NCBI GenBank assembly: GCA_031732875.1
Contig: JAVMKL010000027.1
Coordinates: forward strand, 1 to 47,028
Length of the DNA: 47,028 nt
Direction of reading: 5' to 3'
From: JAVMKJ01 sp031732875
GTDB taxonomy: Bacteria > Pseudomonadota > Gammaproteobacteria > Competibacterales > Competibacteraceae
Position numbers and translations under genes: made by a program. This document shows, piece by piece, positions 38,128 to 46,916 of the stretch (positions within the stretch are counted from its first letter, which is position 1; each line of letters opens with the position of its first letter). The notes below the pieces were generated by a model. It searched no databases and had not been told where the DNA came from. It saw only the letters and a list, made by a program, of their open reading frames with translations.

Positions 38128-38553
38128 CTATTGGCACCGGCGGGTGAACCGGACGATACGGCGGCGGTCCTGTTTGGTGGGACGCCCGGCGGATGCTGGA
38201 GAGGAAAGGCGTTGCAGGTGGCGCTGTTCGCCGAGTTCTTCGCGCCGCTGGCGACTTTCGGCGGTCTCCTCGTACAGCAGGACCGCTTCTCGGGCGGATT
38301 GGCGCCGGTCGCTCAGTGCCCTGACCACGACGGTGTACTCGTCGAGATCGCGCCGAATGCGCAAAATTTCGCCCGGGCGAACGACATGGGCCGGTTTGAC
38401 ACGCTGGCCACCGATATGAACCTTGCCGCCGGCAACCGCTTCGGCCGCCAGCGTGCGCGTCTTGAAAAACCGCGATGCCCACAACCACTTGTCGAGCCGG
38501 ACCCGCTTCTCGGCCGCGTCGGCCGACTGCCGGTCCTCGTCCAACTCAGCCAT
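38128..38553 (-). CDS. hslR: S4-domain RNA-binding protein, Hsp15-like
   Basis: This 141-residue protein begins with an acidic leader and an S4 domain (about 17-75): VRLDKWLWASRFFKTRTLA and GGKVHIGGQRVKPAHVVRPGE. The basic C-terminus is typical of Hsp15, which in E. coli binds stalled 50S subunits carrying nascent chains. It lies 38 bp after minE on the same strand, possibly as the last gene of that unit. Confidence 0.88.
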   Translation of the reverse strand: MAELDEDRQSADAAEKRVRLDKWLWASRFFKTRTLAAEAVAGGKVHIGGQRVKPAHVVRPGEILRIRRDLDEYTVVVRALSDRRQSAREAVLLYEETAESRQRREELGEQRHLQRLSSPASAGRPTKQDRRRIVRFTRRCQ

Positions 38554-38591
38554 GGGACCCGTCCCCCGCTCAAACCTCGGCCAAGCCAGTA

Positions 38592-38867
38592 CTAGCGCTG
38601 GGTAAGACGTTGTTCCTCGTCCGGCAGGGTGATGTTCAGTTCCAGCACCTCATAGCCGCCTTCACGATCCAGATGCACCTTGACCTGGCTTTGATCGATC
38701 GGCACATACTTGCGGACCACATCCAGCAGTTCCTTTTTGAGCGCCGGCAGATAATCGGGGCTGCTGCGGCGGCTACCCCGTTCGTGGGCCACGATGATCT
38801 GTAGCCTTTCCTTGGCCAGCGCGGCCGACTTGTTCTGAGGCGAGCGGAAGTAGTCAAACAGGCCCAT
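38592..38867 (-). CDS. minE: cell division topological specificity factor MinE
   Basis: This 91-residue protein displaces MinD from the membrane and drives Min oscillation. The MinD-binding AKERLQIIVAHERG segment (about residues 18-31) follows the membrane-targeting start MGLFDYF, and the C-terminal topological domain contains VKVHLDREGGYEVLELNI. It starts 3 bp after minD. Confidence 0.96.
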   Translation of the reverse strand: MGLFDYFRSPQNKSAALAKERLQIIVAHERGSRRSSPDYLPALKKELLDVVRKYVPIDQSQVKVHLDREGGYEVLELNITLPDEEQRLTQR

Positions 38868-38870
38868 GGC

Positions 38871-39683
38871 TCAGCTCCCGCCAAACAGGCGCTTTAGAAG
38901 TCCCTTCTTCTGGGTCGTGATGAACCGGTGCGGCAGGTTCTTGCCCAGAAAACGGTCGACCAAGTCGCCATAGGCGGCACCTGCGTCGCTGCCATCCTCC
39001 AGAACCACGGGAACGCCCGCGTTTGAGGATTGCAAAACGGCCAGCGATTCCGGAATCACCCCGAGCAACGGAATGCCCAAAATCTCCAGCACGTCCTCCA
39101 CGCTGAGCATGTCGCCGCGATGCGCGCGTTCCGGCGCGTAGCGGGCCAGCACCAGATGCTCCTTGACCGGCGCCTCACCCTGCTCGGCGCGCCGCGAGCG
39201 GCTGGCCAGAATGCCGAGAATCCGGTCGGAATCTCGCACCGACGACACCTCCGGATTGGTCACCACCAGCGCTTCGTCGGCGAAGTAGAGCGCCATCAAC
39301 GCGCCCCGCTCGATGCCGGCCGGCGAATCGCAGACGATGTATTCGAAACCCTGTCTGAGTTCGGCCAGCACTCTTTCCACTCCCTCCTTGGTCAGCGCTT
39401 CCTTGTCGCGGGTCTGCGAGGCCGGCAGGATATATAGATTTTCCACGCGCTTGTCCCGAATCAGCGCCTGATTCAGATTGGCCTCGTTGTTGATGACGTT
39501 AACGAAGTCGTACACGACCCGACGCTCGCAGCCCATGATCAGATCGAGGTTGCGCAATCCAACGTCGAAATCAATGACCACGGTCCGGTAGCCACGCTGG
39601 GCCAGGCCGGTGGCGAAACTGGCGCTGGTCGTGGTCTTGCCCACCCCCCCCTTGCCGGAGGTCACAACGATAACGGTTGCCAA
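38871..39683 (-). CDS. minD: septum site-determining ATPase MinD
   Basis: MinD is the membrane-associated ATPase that recruits MinC and oscillates with MinE. I place the start at TTG 39683, preceded by AGGGA: the protein then reads ATVIVVTSGKGGVGKTT, exactly the E. coli register, with 270 residues as in E. coli. The deviant Walker A is KGGVGKTT at 11-18, switch II is CDSPAGIERGA, and the C-terminal amphipathic helix is KKGLLKRLFGG. A longer ATG frame (39722) would run into the minC-minD gap. Confidence 0.96.
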   Translation of the reverse strand: MATVIVVTSGKGGVGKTTTSASFATGLAQRGYRTVVIDFDVGLRNLDLIMGCERRVVYDFVNVINNEANLNQALIRDKRVENLYILPASQTRDKEALTKEGVERVLAELRQGFEYIVCDSPAGIERGALMALYFADEALVVTNPEVSSVRDSDRILGILASRSRRAEQGEAPVKEHLVLARYAPERAHRGDMLSVEDVLEILGIPLLGVIPESLAVLQSSNAGVPVVLEDGSDAGAAYGDLVDRFLGKNLPHRFITTQKKGLLKRLFGGS

Positions 39684-39761
39684 GCTACTATCCCTAAAAG
39701 TTACTATTGAAATAACAACCAATGATCTCCGCAGGTATCTCCCACTTTTCGTCCCGGCGGA

Positions 39762-40481
39762 TCAGCGGATCAGATGTTCGATGATCAGCCGGTCATCCGC
39801 CAGATGAACCTGCACGGCCTTGCCTCGGTCGCTGGAGTCGAGTTGTTCGCTGATTCGATAGCGGCCGGCGATCGAAATCAATTCCGCTTCCAGGCTCTGA
39901 CAGAAAATTCGGGCCTCGGCGTCTCCCTTGACCCCCGCCAAGGCGCGTCCCCGCAACGCTCCATAAATGTGGATATGACCGTCGGCGATCACCTCGGCGC
40001 CCGCGCTGACTGCGCCCAGCACGATCAGATCCCCGTCCGGGGCGTAGATCTGCTGGCCGGAGCGAACCGGATGGTTGACCAGCCGGCCGTGGGCCAACAC
40101 CGGCTCGACCCGGTCGGGTTTTTTGCTGCTGGCCGGGGCGCGGCTCTCGGGCAAAATCGGCAATCCGGCCAGCCGGGCGACCGTCTGCAGTTCCGGGCGG
40201 CCGTTGCGGATCCCCACCGGCACCATGCCATGCCCTCGCAACAATTCATACAGGCCGCTGAAATCCACGCCATCCGAGGGCTCCGCCATCCCTTCCAGAT
40301 CGATCACCACCGGCGTATTGTTGAAAAAGTTGGGAGCCTGCCTGATCTTTTCCGTCAGATGCCGCTCGATGGCGGTGCGGTCCAACTGGAAGAGATGCAG
40401 GACGGTCAGCGTGAATAAACTGCCCTTGAGTTCGAAGGGCGGTGATTCCTCGCCGGCAAGATTAAGGGATCGCAGCAGCAT
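39762..40481 (-). CDS. minC: septum site-determining protein MinC
   Basis: MinC blocks FtsZ assembly away from mid-cell. The 239-residue protein has the N-terminal FtsZ-binding domain (FELKGSLFTLTVLHL) and the C-terminal beta-helical domain (about 135-239) with RSGQQIYAPDGDLIVLGAVSAGAEV and HIYGALRGRALAG, which binds MinD. It is the first gene of minC-minD-minE, 78 bp before minD. Confidence 0.95.
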   Translation of the reverse strand: MLLRSLNLAGEESPPFELKGSLFTLTVLHLFQLDRTAIERHLTEKIRQAPNFFNNTPVVIDLEGMAEPSDGVDFSGLYELLRGHGMVPVGIRNGRPELQTVARLAGLPILPESRAPASSKKPDRVEPVLAHGRLVNHPVRSGQQIYAPDGDLIVLGAVSAGAEVIADGHIHIYGALRGRALAGVKGDAEARIFCQSLEAELISIAGRYRISEQLDSSDRGKAVQVHLADDRLIIEHLIR

Positions 40482-40589
40482 GGTGGTGCGGGTTGCCTCG
40501 GGCTGAATGCTTGATTCGCTGCCTTATTCTACACGCCAATCAGCACGTGGGAACATGGCGCCGACCCAGGCGTCATGGCCGACCTTCCA

Positions 40590-41069
40590 TCAGTGATCGT
40601 GACCGTGGAGATGGACGTGGCCATGAGAGAGTTCCTGCTCCGTCGCATCCCGTACCTCCAGCACCTCGACCTGGAAACTCAGGGTTTTGCCGGCCATCGG
40701 GTGGTTGGCATCCAGCACCACGCTCTGGTCGCTTACGTCCACCACCGTAAAGTTCAGCACGCCGTGTGGACCCTCGCCTTGAACCTGCATGCCCGCCTTG
40801 ATGTCCTCGCCGGGCGGGAACTGCTCGCGCGGCACCTCGAACACAGCTTGGGGGTTGTATTCACCGTAGGCGTCGGCGGGCAACACCTCAATGGCCCCAT
40901 TGAAACCGGCCTCGTTACCTTCCAGCGCGTTCTCCAAGCCCCGAATGATGTTGCCGTAACCATGTAGATAGGCAAACGGCCCGTGCCCGCGACTGGAGTC
41001 GAGAACCACACCGAGATCGTCGGTAAGAGTGTAGTGTAGGGACACGACCCTGCCATGGGCTGCTTTCAT
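40590..41069 (-). CDS. slyD: SlyD-type FKBP peptidyl-prolyl isomerase
   Basis: This 159-residue protein has the SlyD arrangement: an FKBP domain (VSLHYTLTDDLGVVLDSS, YLHGYGNIIRGLENAL) interrupted by an insert-in-flap chaperone domain (about 70-130, with DAYGEYNPQ and VPREQFP), then a short His-rich tail (HGHVHLHGHDH). The tail is far shorter than in E. coli SlyD, so nickel storage may be reduced. It lies 60 bp after the class II amidotransferase gene and upstream of minC on the same strand. Confidence 0.9.
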   Translation of the reverse strand: MKAAHGRVVSLHYTLTDDLGVVLDSSRGHGPFAYLHGYGNIIRGLENALEGNEAGFNGAIEVLPADAYGEYNPQAVFEVPREQFPPGEDIKAGMQVQGEGPHGVLNFTVVDVSDQSVVLDANHPMAGKTLSFQVEVLEVRDATEQELSHGHVHLHGHDH

Positions 41070-41129
41070 GGGTAGTACCTATCGGTAAGATTTAGGATAT
41101 TACTATAGACCATGCCGCGCGCATCCGCC

Positions 41130-41945
41130 TCATCGGCGCGGGCCGGCGAGCGACGGTTCCAACGGCTTGGCGCCGAACGTCGCCACTTCTTCGCCGGCGG
41201 CAAAGATCGTCAGACTGCCGCGATTCATCACCGTCCACGACTCGTTACCGGTCAGCGGCCGGGTCGCCACCACGGTCACCACATCGTCGGGCGTGGTTTC
41301 CCGCTGAAAATCCACCGTCATGTCGGCGTCCGTCAATTGGGCTTTGCCGAACGGCGCCCGCCGGGTCAGCCAAGACAGTTGCGTACCGCAGTGAGCGTAG
41401 AGATGCCGGGCGTCGCTGAGCAGGAAGTTGCAGACGCCGCGCTGATTCAGTTCCTGAGACAGGACGCGAACGTACCGCCACAACGCCGACGGCCGGCGCG
41501 GAGGCTCCGGAAAGCGCTCCCGGACACGGCCCAGCAGCCAGCAGAACGCATGTTCGCTGTCGGTGGTACCGATCGGCCGGTAGAAATCGAGCGGCAGCCG
41601 TTTCACCCCGCGCAACTGTCCGTTGTGGGCGAACACCCAGTGACGACCCCACAGTTCGCGGCTGAAGGGATGGGTGTTCTCCAGGCAAACCCGGCCGCGA
41701 TTGGCCCGGCGGATGTGGCTGACGACGATCGAACTCTTGATGGCGTAACGCTGCACCAGCCGGGCGATTTCCGACTCGGCGCTGGGATTGGGATCGTGAA
41801 AGGCCCGGCAACCGCGTCCCTCGTAGAAGGCGATGCCCCAACCGTCGCGGTGCGGGCCGGTCCTGCCGCCGCGCTGCATCAGCCCGGTGAAGCTGAAGCA
41901 GATGTCGGTCGGCACGTTGGCGCTCATCCCGAGCAGCTCGCACAC
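41130..41945 (-). CDS. class II glutamine amidotransferase (YafJ type)
   Basis: This 271-residue N-terminal-nucleophile hydrolase resembles E. coli YafJ (CELLGMSANVPTDICFSFTGL). I place the start at GTG 41945 so that the catalytic Cys is residue 2, as the family requires after Met removal. A longer frame from TTG 41951 would bury that Cys. GGAG lies eight bases upstream. Further blocks are HRDGWGIAFYEG, SSIVVSHIRRAN, WVFAHNGQLRG and GTTDSEHAF. The substrate is not known. It starts 15 bp after the MBL-fold gene. Confidence 0.9.
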   Translation of the reverse strand: MCELLGMSANVPTDICFSFTGLMQRGGRTGPHRDGWGIAFYEGRGCRAFHDPNPSAESEIARLVQRYAIKSSIVVSHIRRANRGRVCLENTHPFSRELWGRHWVFAHNGQLRGVKRLPLDFYRPIGTTDSEHAFCWLLGRVRERFPEPPRRPSALWRYVRVLSQELNQRGVCNFLLSDARHLYAHCGTQLSWLTRRAPFGKAQLTDADMTVDFQRETTPDDVVTVVATRPLTGNESWTVMNRGSLTIFAAGEEVATFGAKPLEPSLAGPRR

Positions 41946-41960
41946 GGTCAAAGCTCCGCT

Positions 41961-42659
41961 TCAGCCCCAGCGCGGTCCCGGCGCGGGCGACCGGCGCGAC
42001 TCGGCGATACCCCGCGCCCGGCGAACGTGATCCAGAAACGGATTGGTGCGCAGTTCCTGCTCCAGCGTGGTTACCGGACCGTGTCCGCTGCACACCAGCA
42101 GATGACCCGGCAACTCCAGCAAGCGACTCAGACTCGCCTGCATCAATTCCGGGTCGCTCATGGGAAAGTCGGTACGGCCGATGCTGCCGGCGAACAGCGT
42201 GTCGCCGACGAAAATGTAGGTATCGTCGTAATAGCAGCCTTGGCCCGGCGTGTGGCCCGGCGTGGACAGGAAGCGGAGCCGCATCCCGCCGATCTCGATG
42301 GTATCGCCATCGCCCACTTCCCGGTCGATCCGCCCGCCCGGCCGGTCGAAATCGGCCATACCGAACAACAGCGAGCCTTGTCGGGGCAGCGCGTCGAACA
42401 TCGGCCGTTCCAGCACCGGCAGATAGGTAAGCGCTTCGGGAAACTCCCGCTGCACGTCCGCCAACCCGCCGGCATGGTCGAAGTGGGCATGGGTCAGCAG
42501 AATCGCCCGCAAATCCGGGCGTGGTTGCAGGTTCGCCAGCGCGTTCGCCAGTTGCGGCCCGTCGCCGGTATCCACCACGGCGCTCTGGCCGGTGACTGGG
42601 TCCTCGAGCAGGTAAGCGTTGACCTGGAACGCACCCAGGGTCAGACAACGGACGTTCAT
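41961..42659 (-). CDS. metallo-beta-lactamase-fold hydrolase (glyoxalase II-like)
   Basis: This 232-residue enzyme has the binuclear metal site of the fold: THAHFDHAGG, then TPGHTPGQ, GDTLF and the final CSGHGPVTT. The FAGSIGRTDFP stretch is typical of the YcbL-type glyoxalase II subgroup, which hydrolyses S-lactoylglutathione or related thioesters. The ATG at 42659 overlaps the stop of the YcgN-like gene (ATGA). Confidence 0.9.
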   Translation of the reverse strand: MNVRCLTLGAFQVNAYLLEDPVTGQSAVVDTGDGPQLANALANLQPRPDLRAILLTHAHFDHAGGLADVQREFPEALTYLPVLERPMFDALPRQGSLLFGMADFDRPGGRIDREVGDGDTIEIGGMRLRFLSTPGHTPGQGCYYDDTYIFVGDTLFAGSIGRTDFPMSDPELMQASLSRLLELPGHLLVCSGHGPVTTLEQELRTNPFLDHVRRARGIAESRRSPAPGPRWG

Positions 42660-43096
42660 GACAGGCTCTCGATGATGTGGTCTTCCAGCCGCCGGGCCCG
42701 GCGCTCCGGCACCGCCCAGCCGCACACGCTCGTGCCAGCGCGCCGGGTCGATTCAGGATCGCCGGTCCGCAACGGATGCCAGTCCGGCAACGGCTTGCCC
42801 TCCGCCCGCAGTCGGTAGGCGCACGTGGATGACAGCCACTCGATTTGCCGGACCAGGCTGGGCGTCAGTTGCACGCAGTCCGGCACCCAACGAAAGCGTT
42901 CGGCGTAGCGAGCACAGCGGCCCGTGTTCAGATCCAGCAGCCGGCAGGCGACGTTGGTGTGAAACAGCTCGCCCGTGTCTTCATCTTCCAGCTTGTGCAG
43001 ACAGCATTTGCCGCAGCCATCGCACAGCGCTTCCCACTCCGTCGGGGTCAACTCGACGAGAGATTTGCTCTCCCAGAAGGGAGTGATCGGAATCAT
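42656..43096 (-). CDS. YcgN-like cysteine-cluster protein (UPF0260)
   Basis: This 146-residue protein has the UPF0260 pattern: FWESKSLVELTPTEWEALCDGCGKCCLHK near the N-terminus (about 8-36), CRLLDLNTGRCARYAER, and LSSTCAYR with GWHPL-like DWHPL. The grouped Cys suggest metal or Fe-S binding, but the function is unknown. The start at 43096 (MIPITPFW) fits the family; the longer frame adds a poorly supported leader. It is translationally coupled to the MBL-fold gene. Confidence 0.88.
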   Translation of the reverse strand: MIPITPFWESKSLVELTPTEWEALCDGCGKCCLHKLEDEDTGELFHTNVACRLLDLNTGRCARYAERFRWVPDCVQLTPSLVRQIEWLSSTCAYRLRAEGKPLPDWHPLRTGDPESTRRAGTSVCGWAVPERRARRLEDHIIESLS

Positions 43097-43154
43097 GCAA
43101 TCCGGCGGAAACGGCGAAGCGGGGGCGCGAGGAAAAGTTTCCCGCAAGGAAAAC

Positions 43155-43589
43155 TCAAGTGGTGATGTATTCGCGTAAGGCCTTGGCTTCCCGAGCGGTT
43201 TCTTCCAGCTTGGCCTTGACCAAGTCGCCGATGGAGACCACGCCGATCATTTGGCCATTCTCATCCACCACCGGCATGTGGCGGAAGCGCTTGGTAGTCA
43301 TGATGGCGAGAACTTCGCTGACCGTGTCGCCGGGCTTGCCGGTGGTCATATCGCAGGTCATGCACGGCCGAATCGACATTTTGGCGAAATCGGTCCGGCC
43401 TTCGGCGCACAGGTTCAGCACGTCGCGTTCGGTGAAGATGCCCGCCGGTGACCCGTCGGTATTCGGTACCATCACCGAACCCACCTTATGATCGTTCATG
43501 GCGCGGATGGCGTCGGCGACGGTGGCGCTAGCCGGCACGGTGACGAGCTGACCGCCTTTATTCTTCAGAATTTCCTTCAACTGCATCAT
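43155..43589 (-). CDS. tandem CBS-domain protein
   Basis: This 144-residue protein is a stand-alone CBS pair (Bateman module): the first domain contains MNDHKVGSVMVPNTDG and GIFTERD, the second MTTKRFRHMPVVDENGQMIGVVSIGDLVK. Such modules bind adenosyl ligands and regulate partner proteins. It is the first of a run of minus-strand genes, 58 bp before the YcgN-like gene. No partner is evident. Confidence 0.9.
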   Translation of the reverse strand: MMQLKEILKNKGGQLVTVPASATVADAIRAMNDHKVGSVMVPNTDGSPAGIFTERDVLNLCAEGRTDFAKMSIRPCMTCDMTTGKPGDTVSEVLAIMTTKRFRHMPVVDENGQMIGVVSIGDLVKAKLEETAREAKALREYITT

Positions 43590-43752
43590 ATTCGGGCATC
43601 CCCTGGAGTTGGTTCGATAGGGCTAACCAGACAATCCACCTCATAATAATTTAGCAGGTTTATCGGTTTTGGCCAGCGGTGGAAACGGGCCGGCGGCATG
43701 CTTTCCGGAGAAGCGGCGCGGCATCCGTCCCACCAGCCAGCCTCCTAACCGA

Positions 43753-45657
43753 TCAACCCCCCAGCGCCAGCAGCAGTCCATTCAGTCGTTTTACAAAACT
43801 GGCCGGGTCTTCCAACTGGCCGCCTTCGGCCAGCACCGCCTGCTCGAACAGCAAGTTGGTCCAGTCACCGAACCGGCCGGCATCCGGCTCGTCCTTCAAG
43901 CGCGCGATCAGCGGATGTTGCGGGTTCAGTTCCAGATACGGCTTGCTCATCGGCACGCTCTGGCCGGCCTCGCGCAGCAACCGCTCCAAATGGGCGCTGA
44001 GGGCGTATTCATCCACTACCAGGCAGGCCGGTGAATCGGTCAGTCGCGAGGATATCCGTACCTCCTTGACCTTGTCGCCCAGCACATCCTTGACCCGCGC
44101 CAACAAATCCTTGAACTGATCCTCAGCCTGCTTTTGTTCCTGCTTTTCTTCCTCGGAAGCGATCTTGTCCAGGTCCAGCGCGCCCTTGGCCACCGATTGC
44201 AGAGGCTTGCCCTCAAACTCGGTCAGGTGCGACATCAGCCACTCGTCCACCCGGTCGGTCAACAGCAACACCTCCAAGCCCTTCTTGCGGAAAACTTCCA
44301 GATGAGGGCTATTTTTGGCGGCGGCGAAGCTTTCGGCCGTAATGTAGTAGATTTTATCCTGACCTTCCTTCATCCGGCCGATGTAATCGGCCAGCGAAAC
44401 AGTCTGTTCGGGATTATCGGCCTGGGTCGAGGCGAACCGTAACAGCTTGGCGATCTGTTCGCGGTTACCGTGATCCTCCGCCGGACCTTCCTTAAGTACC
44501 CGCCCAAACTCCTTCCAGAATTTGCCGTACTTTTCAGTATCGCTCGCCGCCAAATCCTCCAACAGGCTCAGCACTTTCTTGACCGAACCGGCGCGGATAC
44601 CATCCACCACCTTGCTGCCTTGCAGGATTTCGCGGGAGATATTCAGCGGCAGGTCGTTGGAGTCGATCACCCCGCGCACGAAGCGCAGATAGCGCGGCAT
44701 CAGATGCTCGGCGTCGTCCATGATGAAGACGCGCTGCACGTACAGCTTGACGCCGTGGCGCTGCTCGCGATCCCATAAATCGAAGGGCGCGCGAGCCGGC
44801 AGGAACAGCAGCGAAGTGTATTCCAGCTTGCCTTCCACCCGGTTGTGGGTCCAGGCCAGCGGGTCCTCGAAATCGTGGCCGACGTGTTTGTAGAATTCCT
44901 TGTATTCCTCCTCCTTGATGTCCTGCTTCGGCCGCGCCCACAGCGCCGCCGCCTGGTTGATCCGTTCGTCCTCGATTTTCGGCGGTGCGTCCTTGTCCTC
45001 GCTGTACTTCTGCACCGGCATGATCACCGGCAGGGTGATGTGATCGGAATATTTGGTGATGATCGAGCGCAACTGCCATTCGGCCAGCAAGTCGGTTTCA
45101 TCCTCGCGCAAGTGCAGGATGACCTCGGTGCCGCGAGTGGGCTTGTCGACGGTTTCCAGCGTGTATTCGCCTTCGCCGTTGGATTCCCAGCGAACGCCGT
45201 GTTCCGCGCTCATGCCGGCGCGGCGAGTCAACAGGGTCACCTTGTCGGCGACGATGAAGCTGGAATAGAAGCCGACGCCGAACTGGCCGATCAGATGGGC
45301 GTCCTTGGCCTGATCGCCGGTCAGCTTTTGCATGAACTGGCGGGTGCCGGAACGGGCGATGGTGCCGATGTTGTCGATGACTTCCTGCCGGTCCATGCCG
45401 ATGCCGTTGTCGGCGACGGTGATGGTGCGGGCATCCTTGTCGAAGCTGACCCGGATTCTCAGCTCGGGGTCGTTCTCGTACAGGGCGCTGTCGGTCAGGG
45501 CTTCGAAGCGCAGCTTGTCGCAGGCATCGGAAGCGTTGGAAATCAGTTCGCGAAGGAAGACCTCCTTGTGGGAATACAGGGAATGCGCGACCAGGCGCAG
45601 CAACTGCTGCACCTCGGCCTGAAAACCAAGGGTTTCTTTATGGGCTTCGACGGTCAT
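43753..45657 (-). CDS. htpG: chaperone HtpG (Hsp90)
   Basis: This 634-residue ATP-dependent chaperone has the GHKL ATP site: SLYSHKEVFLRELISNASDACDK, VADNGIGMDRQEV, GQFGVGFYSSFIVA and GTEVILHL. The middle domain contains YVQRVFIMDDAEHLMPRYLRFVRGVIDSNDLPLNISRE. The start at 45657 gives the E. coli-like MTVEAHKETLGFQAEV. It has the same strand as ogt, whose stop lies 64 bp upstream. Confidence 0.97.
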   Translation of the reverse strand: MTVEAHKETLGFQAEVQQLLRLVAHSLYSHKEVFLRELISNASDACDKLRFEALTDSALYENDPELRIRVSFDKDARTITVADNGIGMDRQEVIDNIGTIARSGTRQFMQKLTGDQAKDAHLIGQFGVGFYSSFIVADKVTLLTRRAGMSAEHGVRWESNGEGEYTLETVDKPTRGTEVILHLREDETDLLAEWQLRSIITKYSDHITLPVIMPVQKYSEDKDAPPKIEDERINQAAALWARPKQDIKEEEYKEFYKHVGHDFEDPLAWTHNRVEGKLEYTSLLFLPARAPFDLWDREQRHGVKLYVQRVFIMDDAEHLMPRYLRFVRGVIDSNDLPLNISREILQGSKVVDGIRAGSVKKVLSLLEDLAASDTEKYGKFWKEFGRVLKEGPAEDHGNREQIAKLLRFASTQADNPEQTVSLADYIGRMKEGQDKIYYITAESFAAAKNSPHLEVFRKKGLEVLLLTDRVDEWLMSHLTEFEGKPLQSVAKGALDLDKIASEEEKQEQKQAEDQFKDLLARVKDVLGDKVKEVRISSRLTDSPACLVVDEYALSAHLERLLREAGQSVPMSKPYLELNPQHPLIARLKDEPDAGRFGDWTNLLFEQAVLAEGGQLEDPASFVKRLNGLLLALGG

Positions 45658-45721
45658 GCGTGACGGTCTCCTGAGTGGTGTTCGGGTGCCGGAAGCCGAT
45701 ATGAGGGCAGACAACGGGATT

Positions 45722-46201
45722 TCAAGGCAAGGCGCCTTCGTGCCGCAGCAGCCAGCGCTTGACACCGAGCGGATCGCCGGTCACCGCGCCGGCGTAACCG
45801 CCCAGACCCTGCCGGCCCACCACCCGATGGCAGGGAATCAGAATCGGCAAGGGATTATTCCGGCACGCGCCGCCGACGGCGCGGGCGGCGGTATCGAGCT
45901 GTCGCGCCAGTTCCCCGTAAGTCAGCGCCGTTCCCGGTGGAATGTTCCGCAGAGCCTCCCAGACCCGCTGCTGGAACGCCGTCCCGGCCGGGGTCAGGGG
46001 CGTCGTGAATGGATGGCGGGGATTGCGAAAATAAGCCTCCAATTGCGCGACCACCTCAGCGGTCGCGGCATCCGTCGGCGGCTGTTCGAGCACGTCGGCG
46101 GGCAGATAGTCCAATTCACTTACCGCCGAGCCGGCCATGCGGATACCGATCCGGCCCAGCGGGGTGGCGATAATAGCTTGGTAGGTATCATGGATTGTCA
46201 T
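45722..46201 (-). CDS. ogt: methylated-DNA-protein-cysteine methyltransferase
   Basis: This 159-residue suicide enzyme removes O6-methylguanine damage. The acceptor Cys lies in IPCHRVVG, preceded by the HTH-like WEALRNIPPGTALTYGELA and by the Asn hinge in ACRNNPLP. It has only the catalytic domain and no AdaA part, and is similar in length to E. coli Ogt (171). Confidence 0.94.
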   Translation of the reverse strand: MTIHDTYQAIIATPLGRIGIRMAGSAVSELDYLPADVLEQPPTDAATAEVVAQLEAYFRNPRHPFTTPLTPAGTAFQQRVWEALRNIPPGTALTYGELARQLDTAARAVGGACRNNPLPILIPCHRVVGRQGLGGYAGAVTGDPLGVKRWLLRHEGALP

Positions 46202-46532
46202 GGCTGGGGACAGGGGTCAGGAGATCAACGGATCAGTACTGTGTTCCACATCGAGGAGACGATCAAGAGGCAATTTTTCCAATAACTTTACGCGAATATA
46301 TTCAACGTGGAACATGCGCTATTTTTCAATATATATCGACTGAGTTAATGCCACCTTCAACTTTTCTCATCCGCCTCGACCCATTTTGGAAATCCGCCCG
46401 AATGTTGTCCAACAGGATGGAAGATAATATGGTGGATACGGCGCTTGGCGTCTTTTCCACCCTACACCGTCACCCTGCCCAGTGAGGGCGATCATTTCGC
46501 TTACTTCCAAGAGAGTTTGAAAGAGACAAGAG
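46202..46532. other. 331-bp intergenic region upstream of the Mth938-type genes
   Basis: No gene is supported here. The stretch is richer in A and T than its surroundings (for example around 46265-46335) and should contain the promoters of ogt and of the downstream genes. The last 64 bp (from 46469) are the start of the 224-bp duplicated unit. Confidence 0.6.
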
Positions 46533-46916
46533 ATGATGAAAGCCCAGCTCACGACGTTCGGCGAGATCGAAATCGCCGGCCAGCGCTACGATCGCGACGT
46601 GGTGATCGACGGCGGCAAGATCCGCAAGCGGGCCAAGAAAGCGTCCAAGGCCTACCGCGAGGCCTACGGCCACACCCCGCTGTCGCTCGGGGGTCACCCT
46701 GCCCAGTGAGGGCGATCATTTCGCTTACTTCCAGGAGAGTTTGAAAGAGGCAGGAGATGATGAAAGCCCAGTTCACGACATTCGGCGAGATCGAAATCAC
46801 CGGCCAGCGCTACGATCACGACGTGGTGATCGACGGCGGCAAAATCCGCAAGCGGTCAAAAAAGGCTTCCAAGGTCCACCGCGACGCCTACGGCCACACC
46901 CCGCTGTCGCTCGGGG
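46469..46916 (+). repeat. 224-bp tandem duplication
   Basis: The segment 46469-46692 is repeated at 46693-46916 at about 90% identity. Each unit begins GTCACCCTGCCCAGTGAGGG, includes a 64-bp leader with a GAGATGATG start region, and ends inside the gene at CTGTCGCTCGGG. Confidence 0.93.
46533..46709 (+). pseudogene. truncated Mth938/NDUFAF3-family gene (first duplicate)
   Basis: The first duplicate encodes MMKAQLTTFGEIEIAGQRYD and on to YGHTPLSLG, about 53 residues of the family's N-terminal part. It then reads into the leader of the second copy (GHPAQ) and stops at 46707-46709. The conserved PWGGRQLIVGTG half is missing. It differs from the second copy at several residues (L/F, A/T, R/H, A/S, Y/H), so the duplication is not very recent or the copy has drifted. 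A short product could still be made, since the start region is intact. Confidence 0.8.

Noticed and set aside
41112..42818. 568-codon plus-strand frame over the amidotransferase and MBL-fold genes
   Set aside because: Antisense shadow of three recognised genes with no family features.
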